The position numbers were made by a program, and so were the translations under genes. Under the pieces are notes generated by a model. That model was not told the origin of the DNA. It did no database searches and worked only from the letters and a program-made list of their open reading frames with translations. A DNA stretch of 45,560 nucleotides. Source: Faecalibacterium longum CLA-AA-H243 (lineage in GTDB: Bacteria; Bacillota; Clostridia; Oscillospirales; Ruminococcaceae). Numbering within the stretch: position 1 is the first letter of the stretch; the number at the start of each line of letters is the position of its first letter. Shown piece after piece: positions 40,397 to 45,560 of the stretch. The stretch covers positions 1 through 45,560 of the forward strand of contig NZ_JAJEQG010000021.1 of the NCBI RefSeq assembly GCF_020687245.1, given 5' to 3'.

Positions 40397-41053
40397 TTAT
40401 TTTAGACGATTTAGTCTGTTCTTATCCCGCAGCGTGATTGCACCACGCTTCAGCTCCACCAGTCCGTCCTCCGAGAAGCTTTTGAGCATCCGTGCCACTG
40501 CCTCCCGTGCCGAGCTGATGTGCTGGGCGATCTGCTCATGGGTCATACGTATCGTGTCGGAGCCGGTACGTTCCGCTTCGGCAAAGAGAAATTCTGCCAG
40601 CCGCTGATCCAGCCCCTTGAACATGATCTGCTGCATCGCCCACATCACATCAGAAAACCGTTTCGTTGCCAGTTCATAGAGAAAACAGCGGACATGGAGA
40701 TTTTTCTCCTTGAGTGCAGCAATGACATTTGCAGGGATAATCAGAACGTCCGTATCCATTCCGGCCGTCATTTGCGTATCAAAGGTGATCTGACTGATCA
40801 CGCAGGAGGCGGAAAGCACGCATAGCTCGCCCGGATATAGGCGGAACAGCGTTACCTCCCGCCCCTCATCAGAGAGAAGATAAGTGCGGATCTCGCCGGA
40901 AAGAATAAACAGCATTCCGAGACATTCATTGTCGCTGCTGTGAACGAACGCACCCTTTTTATAATGACGGACAAAGGCACTTCGGCGTAGTGTGTCCATT
41001 TCGCGTTCGGTCAAGGATGACCAGAACGGAAGTTGTGTCAGTGTGCGTTCCAT
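40397..41053 (-). CDS. Crp/Fnr family transcriptional regulator
   Basis: A 218-residue regulator with an N-terminal cyclic-nucleotide-binding-type beta barrel (KKGAFVHSSDNECLGMLFILSGEIRTYLLSDEGREVTLFRLYPGELCVLSASCVI) and a C-terminal winged helix (MTHEQIAQHISSAREAVARMLKSFSEDGLVELKRGAITL). There is no N-terminal Fnr-type Cys cluster; Cys residues lie in the barrel region. The ATG at 41053 starts one base after the stop of the NifX-like gene, so translation is probably coupled. It resembles regulators that sense oxygen, NO or redox in anaerobes. The three GTGACGNNGTYAC sites nearby are its likely targets. Confidence 0.9.
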   Translation of the reverse strand: MERTLTQLPFWSSLTEREMDTLRRSAFVRHYKKGAFVHSSDNECLGMLFILSGEIRTYLLSDEGREVTLFRLYPGELCVLSASCVISQITFDTQMTAGMDTDVLIIPANVIAALKEKNLHVRCFLYELATKRFSDVMWAMQQIMFKGLDQRLAEFLFAEAERTGSDTIRMTHEQIAQHISSAREAVARMLKSFSEDGLVELKRGAITLRDKNRLNRLK

Positions 41054-41054
41054 A

Positions 41055-41834
41055 TCAATGGCAGCTATGCTTGCCGCAGCCGTGGTCACCGCAGGAGTGA
41101 CCAGCCTCGCCGTGCTCATGATCATGGTGGTCACAGTGAACATTGGGATCGTAGCCCAGATTTCCGTTGAGCAATGCGCTCACCGCAGCATCAGCGTCCC
41201 CGCTGACACCGCCGTAGAGCTTGATGCCCGCTTCGGCCAGAGCTGCCTGCGCACCGCCGCCGATGCCTCCGCAAATCAAAGTGTCCACGCCGTTCTGCAT
41301 CAGGAAGCCTGCCAGTGCGCCGTGACCGCTGCCGTTGGTGTCAACGACTTTCGCATGAGTGATTTTGCCGTCCACAGCTTCATAAAGCTTGAACTGCTCG
41401 GTGTGACCGAAATGCTGAAAGATTTGACCGTTTTCATAGGTAACTGCAATTTTCATAATGGAATCTCCTTTGCAAGTTTTGCCTAATTTTTCCATGTTGG
41501 TTCTCTGCATCCGGCAGCAACGGCCGCAGTGAGCTGCCTCCTGTCCTCCGCAAATGCGGTAGTTTCCCCCGGTGATGTGCAGCGGTTTCCCGTGGACAAG
41601 ACACGCTGCAATCTTGCGCCGTGTGCCTTCGTAAATCTCCTGCACGGTAGAGCGTGAAATGTCCATCTGCGCGGCACACTGCTCGTGGGTTTGCTGCTCC
41701 AAGTCAACCAGCCGAATGACCTCGTATTCGTCCAGCGTCAGCAGGATCGGCTCGGTATTCTCGCACCCGTTGGGACAGAATGTATCGACCTGTGATACGC
41801 CACAAATTTGACGGCACCGTGGCGGTCTTGGCAT
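41055..41834 (-). CDS. DUF134 - NifX/NifB-like (iron-molybdenum cofactor-binding) fusion
   Basis: A 259-residue frame. Residues 1 to about 115 are a DUF134 protein (MPRPPRCRQICGV, LTLDEYEVIRLVDLEQQTHEQCAAQM, helix-turn-helix ISRSTVQEIYEGTRRKIA). Residues about 127-259 are a NifX/NafY-like domain (KIAVTYENGQIFQHFGHTEQFKLYE, ICGGIGGGAQAALAEAGIKLYGG) ending in a His/Cys-rich tail that should bind metal. An internal ATG with AAAGGAG before it (about 41457) could also give the second domain alone. No nitrogenase is present; such proteins in anaerobes are linked to iron-sulfur or metal-cluster handling. It is followed by the Crp/Fnr gene after one base. Confidence 0.85.
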   Translation of the reverse strand: MPRPPRCRQICGVSQVDTFCPNGCENTEPILLTLDEYEVIRLVDLEQQTHEQCAAQMDISRSTVQEIYEGTRRKIAACLVHGKPLHITGGNYRICGGQEAAHCGRCCRMQRTNMEKLGKTCKGDSIMKIAVTYENGQIFQHFGHTEQFKLYEAVDGKITHAKVVDTNGSGHGALAGFLMQNGVDTLICGGIGGGAQAALAEAGIKLYGGVSGDADAAVSALLNGNLGYDPNVHCDHHDHEHGEAGHSCGDHGCGKHSCH

Positions 41835-41869
41835 GGGAGCTTTCTTCCCTTTGTATTCGGTATATTCCG

Positions 41870-41898
41870 ATTGTAGCACTTTGAGCAGAAAAAAGCAA
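41870..41898 (-). promoter_or_regulatory. Promoter of the DUF134-NifX and Crp/Fnr operon
   Basis: On the minus strand TTGCTT (41893-41898) and TACAAT (41870-41875) are 17 bases apart, about 36 bases before the ATG. The 275-base stretch from 41835 to the next plus-strand gene at 42111 holds only the two divergent promoters. Confidence 0.6.
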
Positions 41899-42050
41899 TT
41901 TTTTTCAAAAGCTGCTACATTTTCCGTCCTCATATGTGTGCCGGCTGATATTCGGAGTCGAATGCTACATGTGAGCTTTGTTCGTAATGCCCACCGAGCA
42001 TGACCGTAGCGGCAGTCACAGCATCCACATGAAAGCGTTCCCGGTAATGC

Positions 42051-42078
42051 TTGCATTTTCGTAAAAAAACGTTATAAT
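42051..42078 (+). promoter_or_regulatory. Promoter of the small membrane protein gene
   Basis: TTGCAT (42051-42056) and TATAAT (42073-42078) are 16 bases apart, 33 bases before the ATG. Confidence 0.65.
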
Positions 42079-42110
42079 TGAGTCAGTTAAATCAAAGGAG
42101 GCACCAAATC

Positions 42111-42317
42111 ATGAAATCACATAAATACTGGGCCTTAGGCGCACTTTTCTGTATGTTGGGATGCATTTATTCTGGAATCAAAAAATCTATGACTGCGCAT
42201 AAATACTTTGCCTATTCTTCATTGATTTGTATGGGCATGTCCATTTATTCCGGTCACAAACTGGTTTCTCCAAAGAAGAAAAAAATCACTAAATCAAATA
42301 ATAGTGAGAATAGTTAA
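42111..42317 (+). CDS. Small membrane protein, DUF6219-like
   Basis: A 68-residue protein with two hydrophobic segments (YWALGALFCMLGCIYSG and YFAYSSLICMGMSIYSG) that are recognisably repeats of each other, each ending in YSG, and a Lys-rich tail. This matches the DUF6219 pattern of small membrane proteins in gut Clostridia. AAAGGAGG lies ten bases before the ATG at 42111, which is preferred over upstream starts that lie in the promoter. Function unknown. It marks the return to plus-strand genes after the defence island. Confidence 0.65.
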   Translation: MKSHKYWALGALFCMLGCIYSGIKKSMTAHKYFAYSSLICMGMSIYSGHKLVSPKKKKITKSNNSENS

Positions 42318-42404
42318 ACAAAAAAAAATTCCTTTCTTTATCTTTATTCTCCTTGCCCTGCGGGACTAGTATGATTTTGAATACGGAACCGATAAAGAGG
42401 TTGA

Positions 42405-42632
42405 CGGTGTGCTGTCATCAACGACAAGTGCAAGGCTCTGGCGCAAAAGGTCAAAGAGATTATCGACACCAAATCTTCGTTTGCTGACTGGCTGAACAAT
42501 CAGAACGTCCGCAATCAGTTGAAGCTGGAGATCAAGATCTGCCTTGTAAAAAACGGCTATCCTCCACAGTACAGCCCCGAAGTTTTCAAAAAGGTCATGG
42601 AGCAGGTCGAGAACTTTGAGGAGAACAATTAA
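42405..42632 (+). pseudogene. Type I restriction enzyme R subunit (HsdR), C-terminal remnant
   Basis: The frame reads KALAQKVKEIIDTKSSFADW, then LNNQNVRNQLKLEIKICLV and YPPQYSPEVFKKVMEQVENF, the conserved end of HsdR proteins. There is no start codon and an in-frame stop lies just upstream at 42402, so only about 70 of some 1,000 residues remain. A near-perfect terminator follows. It records an earlier type I restriction locus, now lost. Confidence 0.65.
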
Positions 42633-42645
42633 ATCATCCATAAAG

Positions 42646-42698
42646 AAAAAAATACAGCTATATTCAGGCTTCACACTGAAATATAGCTGTATTTTTTT
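42646..42698. terminator. Strong bidirectional terminator
   Basis: A long stem (A-run, TACAGCTATATT with AATATAGCTGTA, T-run; arms about 42646-42666 and 42677-42698) with A/T tails on both sides. Confidence 0.85.
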
Positions 42699-42727
42699 TG
42701 CATCGCTAACAATTGTTGTGCTTTCTC

Positions 42728-42756
42728 TTGAAAACAGCGTAAAGATTTATTATAAT
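42728..42756 (+). promoter_or_regulatory. Promoter of the polymerase operon
   Basis: TTGAAA (42728-42733) and TATAAT (42751-42756) are 17 bases apart, about 40 bases before the first ATG. No clear LexA box was seen. Confidence 0.75.
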
Positions 42757-42796
42757 AAGATAAATAGTTGTGGACTTTGCAAAGGAGCTGTGAAGA

Positions 42797-43084
42797 ATGA
42801 ATCGAAACTGCCGTCGCAAAGCGGAAAAGGTCTATGTGAAAGTGACTTCTGATTTTGATGCAACAGGTTATATGCAGCCCCGACAAATTACATGGGGTGA
42901 TGGGCGAACTTATCCCATCGAACAGGTACGAGATTTTCGCCCTGCAAATACCATTGCCGATCTACCCGGCGATTGCTATACTGTAATGGTAAAAGGTCAA
43001 GAAAAGCATTTGTTCTTTGAACGCAGCGACCCACGATTTCCATCCCGGTTTGGAAGATGGTTCGTGGAGGTGGAATCCAAATAA
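42797..43084 (+). CDS. Protein of unknown function upstream of the polymerase
   Basis: A 95-residue basic protein (MNRNCRRKAEKVYVKVTSDFD..., ending RFGRWFVEVESK). It has the look of a small beta-rich domain (ITWGDGRTYPIEQVRDFRP, CYTVMVKGQEKHLFFER) and is commonly found just before Y-family polymerase genes in Clostridia elements. AAAGGAG precedes the ATG. It lies 19 bases before the polymerase gene in one operon with it. No function is known to me. Confidence 0.65.
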   Translation: MNRNCRRKAEKVYVKVTSDFDATGYMQPRQITWGDGRTYPIEQVRDFRPANTIADLPGDCYTVMVKGQEKHLFFERSDPRFPSRFGRWFVEVESK

Positions 43085-43103
43085 CACAAAGGAGGGCTGA
43101 ATC

Positions 43104-44609
43104 ATGGCAACGCAGTACACCTATCTGGCAATCGACCTGAAAAGTTTCTATGCCTCGGTGGAGTGCGTAGACCGTCATCTCGACCCCCTGACCACCAATC
43201 TGGTGGTGGCAGACGCCTCCCGCACCGAAAAGACCATCTGCCTTGCGGTGTCGCCCTCCCTGAAAGCTTACAAGATACCCGGCAGAGCACGGCTGTTTGA
43301 AGCCGTCCAGCGGGTGAAAGAGGTCAACGCCCAGCGGCTGCAGACCGCCATCCAACAGAAAAAGGCAGTCCGGGGAGAGGATGGCAAATACCACTTTGCC
43401 AGCACCTCTTTTGATGCCAATGCCCTGAACTCAGACCCGACGCTGGGGCTGAGCTATATTGTTGCGCCGCCCCGGATGCAGCGGTATCTGGATGTGTCCA
43501 CCCAGATCTACAAGACCTACCTCAAATATGTGTCCCCGGCAGACATTTACCCCTACTCCATCGACGAGGTTTTCATTGATGTGACGGGCTATCTGCCTTA
43601 TTATCACATGAGCGCCCATGAACTTGCCATGACCATGGTGCGGGAGGTGCTGTACAACACCGGCATCACCGCAACGGCAGGCATCGGCACCAACCTCTAC
43701 CTTGCAAAGCTGGCCATGGACATTGTGGCAAAGCACATCCCGGCAGACAAAGATGGTGTCCGCATTGCGGAACTGGATGAGCAGTCCTATCGGTATCTGC
43801 TGTGGAACCACAGACCCCTGACGGATTTCTGGATGACCGGTCCCGGAACCGTCAAGCGGCTGGAAGCTCATGGCATCTACACCATGGGGGACTTGGCACG
43901 GTTCTCCATCCATGGAGAAGATCGTCTGTATGAGATTTTCGGCGTGGATGCAGAAATTCTCATCGACCACGCATGGGGCTGCGAACCCTGCGGCATGGAG
44001 CAGATCAAAAGCTACAAGCCCAGCACCAACAGCATCAGCGAGGGGCAGGTGCTATCCACTCCTTACCCGTATGATAAAGCAAAACTCATTGTCCGGGAGA
44101 TGGCGGAGATTCTGATGTTCCGGCTCACGGAAAAGAAGCTGGTGGCGGAATCCATCACTTTGGAGATAGGCTACGACCGGGAGAACGTGGACAAGGGCGG
44201 CTACCGTGATCTGACCCAGACCGACCGCTACGGCAGAATCATCCCCAAAGCGGCACACGGCACTGTCCGGTTCGATGCCCCTACCAATCTAGGCAGCACC
44301 ATCATCAACGAAAGCGCAAAGCTGTTTGAGCGCATTACTAACCCTGCGCTGACGGTGCGGCGCATTACCATCAATGCCAACAAGGTCACGCCGGACGAGG
44401 GCATCTATCAGGTGGACTTTTTTACCGACACCAAGAAGCTGGAAAAGGAGAAAAAACTCCAGCAAGCCATGCTGGGCATCAAGAACAAGTACGGCAAAAA
44501 TGCCGTACTGAAAGCCAGCAGCTACGAGGAAGGTGCCACCATGCGCCAGCGCAATGCGCAGATCGGTGGTCACAGCGCAGGAGGTCCGGATGGAAAACTA
44601 CAAAAATAG
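43104..44609 (+). CDS. Y-family DNA polymerase (UmuC/DinB type)
   Basis: A 501-residue translesion polymerase. Motifs in order: metal-binding D in YLAIDLKSFYASVEC (about residue 11), the SIDEVFIDVTGY motif with the second acidic pair (about residues 152-155), ATAGIGTNLYLAKLAMDIVAKH, the helix-hairpin-helix-like region (FWMTGPGTVKRLEAHGIYTMGDLA) and the C-terminal little-finger domain. It copies damaged DNA at the cost of accuracy. It is followed by a yolD-like gene that starts inside its last codons. This pairing is known from phage and element DNA-damage operons of Firmicutes. Confidence 0.92.
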   Translation: MATQYTYLAIDLKSFYASVECVDRHLDPLTTNLVVADASRTEKTICLAVSPSLKAYKIPGRARLFEAVQRVKEVNAQRLQTAIQQKKAVRGEDGKYHFASTSFDANALNSDPTLGLSYIVAPPRMQRYLDVSTQIYKTYLKYVSPADIYPYSIDEVFIDVTGYLPYYHMSAHELAMTMVREVLYNTGITATAGIGTNLYLAKLAMDIVAKHIPADKDGVRIAELDEQSYRYLLWNHRPLTDFWMTGPGTVKRLEAHGIYTMGDLARFSIHGEDRLYEIFGVDAEILIDHAWGCEPCGMEQIKSYKPSTNSISEGQVLSTPYPYDKAKLIVREMAEILMFRLTEKKLVAESITLEIGYDRENVDKGGYRDLTQTDRYGRIIPKAAHGTVRFDAPTNLGSTIINESAKLFERITNPALTVRRITINANKVTPDEGIYQVDFFTDTKKLEKEKKLQQAMLGIKNKYGKNAVLKASSYEEGATMRQRNAQIGGHSAGGPDGKLQK

Positions 44610-45087
44610 CAAGATCGGACAAGAGACCGCCCAAAAGTACGGGGACATCATAGAGATGGAACGCACCCAGACCGAAGAATCCCTTCGCAAGCACCCCCGC
44701 ATGACTTTACAGAACCGGGCAAAGATTTTCTCTCCCTTTGCAGCACTGCGGGGTTATGATGAGCAGCTTGCCGCAGAAAAACAGCGCACCGAGCGGGTGA
44801 CCAAGCGCATTTTGACCGAGGAAGAAATGTCGGCTCTGTCCGATCGGCTGATGCAGGTCACCAAGGGCATGACCATCACAGTGCGGTATTTCAAAGAGGA
44901 TACCGCCCACCCGGAGATTCCCGCAGTGGGCAACTACATCACGCTGACCGGAAAAGCGGACCGCATCGACCCGGTGTTCCGCACCTTGCAGGTGGGCGAA
45001 ACCGTAGTGCCCTTTGAAGATCTGGTGGAAATCAGTGGGGAAAGCATCATGGAGATTGACCAATATCTCGGCATTACAGAGGATTAA
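44590..45087 (+). CDS. YolD-like family protein
   Basis: A 165-residue protein with the YolD-like region at about residues 35-80 (MTLQNRAKIFSPFAALRGYDEQLA) and a C-terminal beta-rich part (VRYFKEDTAHPEIPAVGNYITLTGKADRIDPVFRTLQVG). YolD-like proteins are companions of Y-family polymerases in Firmicutes and may act like UmuD. The ATG at 44590 is preferred because GGAGG lies just before it; it overlaps the polymerase gene by 20 bases, so translation is coupled. Confidence 0.85.
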   Translation: MENYKNSKIGQETAQKYGDIIEMERTQTEESLRKHPRMTLQNRAKIFSPFAALRGYDEQLAAEKQRTERVTKRILTEEEMSALSDRLMQVTKGMTITVRYFKEDTAHPEIPAVGNYITLTGKADRIDPVFRTLQVGETVVPFEDLVEISGESIMEIDQYLGITED

Positions 45088-45095
45088 GCACAAAA

Positions 45096-45127
45096 AAGAC
45101 CACCAGCCGGAAACGGCTGGTGGTCTT
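45096..45127 (+). terminator. Terminator of the polymerase operon
   Basis: AAGACCACCAGCCG (45096-45109) pairs perfectly with CGGCTGGTGGTCTT (45114-45127) around a GAAA tetraloop. The A-run before it and T after it make it usable from both sides. Confidence 0.85.
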
Positions 45128-45129
45128 GC

Positions 45130-45331
45130 TTACTTATGCTGTATCGCCGGGAGCTGTTTGATTTTATTTCCGACTTTTTTGCGTTCCAGTGAGAACACCA
45201 TATCTGGAGTACGTTCAAAAAATCCTATATCACGCCGCCAGCTTGTCCCACACTTGCAATGGAACAGCCCTGTGAACTGCTGTTTCATCTTGCGCCCGCA
45301 GTTTGGGCAGATATGTTTACTTGCCCCTCAT
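45130..45331 (-). pseudogene. Zinc-ribbon-like small protein, frameshifted near its start
   Basis: The frame reads KHICPNCGRKMKQQ, then GLFHCKCGTSWRRDIGFFE and TPDMVFSLERKKVG: four Cys in two pairs (CPNC, CKC) and a conserved-looking tail typical of a small element protein. No ATG is in this frame. An ATG at 45329-45331 would join it if one G were removed from the GGGG at 45324-45327. It follows the coiled-coil gene by a few bases. Reading: a recent frameshift, a sequencing error, or a non-standard start. Confidence 0.4.
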
Positions 45332-45337
45332 ATTGCA

Positions 45338-45560
45338 TTACTGGAGCTTTGCAAGGATTTCTTCAGCCGTCATACCGCTGGCAAGCAGCTTCTTCAGCAC
45401 ATCTTCTGCTTCGCCTTTCTTTGCTTCTTCTGCTGCCTTTGCTTCGACGGCAGCTTTTTTGTTTTCGGCTTTGGTAAGTTCCCTGGTGGCGGCTTTCAAT
45501 TCTGCTTTCTTGGCTTTCAGCTGCGTCTTCAGATCATCGAGATTTGCAGTCAGCGCAGCA
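45338..45560 (-). CDS. 3' end of a Lys/Ala-rich coiled-coil protein, cut by the right edge
   Basis: About 73 residues are visible, the C-terminus of a longer minus-strand gene. They form a charged coiled coil rich in Ala, Lys and Glu (KTQLKAKKAELKAATRELTKAENK) and end in LLASGMTAEEILAKLQ, a short helical motif. No domain is recognised; similar tails occur in small element-encoded proteins. The reading frame is open to the end of the window. Confidence 0.5.
   Translation of the reverse strand, partial: AALTANLDDLKTQLKAKKAELKAATRELTKAENKKAAVEAKAAEEAKKGEAEDVLKKLLASGMTAEEILAKLQ

Overview
The window looks like part of a gut Clostridia genome of the Oscillospiraceae/Faecalibacterium type. The basis is the codon usage, the conjugative-element protein families (PcfB, VirD4, TnpV, CD1845, DUF3847, MobA/MobL, TnpW, SNF2-type helicase, Y-family polymerase with YolD) and the anaerobe-style oxygen-defence proteins. 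No rRNA, tRNA or CRISPR array was seen. The species call is inference.

Layout. (1) 1-2.2 kb, minus strand: the end of a conjugative element (replication initiator, PcfB, start of the VirD4 coupling protein). VirD4 is broken after about 100 codons, and a new gene starts at the left edge. (2) 2.25-14.4 kb, plus strand: a mobilizable element with a serine recombinase lacking its catalytic N-terminus, TnpV, small element genes, a MobA/MobL relaxase with a likely oriT, a primase-helicase with a one-base frameshift, and a TnpW remnant. A visibly AT-richer cargo at about 5.55-10.05 kb carries a type II restriction-modification system (controller, endonuclease, m5C methylase) and an ImmA/IrrE plus DUF4411 pair. 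(3) 14.4-20 kb: the 3' part of a second element's SNF2-type helicase (with an in-frame amber stop), MobC, a second relaxase and small genes, ending in a row of hairpins. (4) 20.4-21.8 kb: a flavin-binding lipoprotein with three attachment motifs.

(5) 22-41.8 kb, all on the minus strand: an oxygen and redox defence island. Operons read from spacing are: DUF134-NifX fusion plus Crp/Fnr regulator; rubrerythrin plus desulfoferrodoxin; ferredoxin-thioredoxin-reductase-like protein, ferredoxin, membrane 4Fe-4S protein, thioredoxin, CoA-disulfide reductase-rhodanese and a small alarmone synthetase; Rrf2 regulator, an acyl-CoA dehydrogenase-EtfA-rubredoxin fusion and flavodiiron protein, followed by class I ribonucleotide reductase (nrdA, nrdB), nitroreductase, a second flavodiiron protein, thioredoxin and thioredoxin reductase; then ferritin, a methyltransferase and a small membrane protein. 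Three sites matching GTGACGNNGTYAC lie in the intergenic regions before rubrerythrin, the FTR operon and ferritin. They are good candidates for the local Crp/Fnr protein. A promoter with an overlapping palindrome precedes rrf2.

(6) 42-45.6 kb: element sequence again (small membrane protein, HsdR remnant, Y-family polymerase and YolD, a Cys-rich remnant and a coiled-coil gene cut by the right edge).

Working model (inference): electrons from an acyl-CoA pass through ETF-type FAD to rubredoxin inside one polypeptide and then to the adjacent flavodiiron protein, which reduces O2 or NO. Superoxide reductase and rubrerythrin remove superoxide and peroxide, the ferredoxin-FTR-thioredoxin and NADPH-TrxB-Trx routes keep thiols reduced, and an oxygen-dependent ribonucleotide reductase lets DNA synthesis continue at low oxygen.
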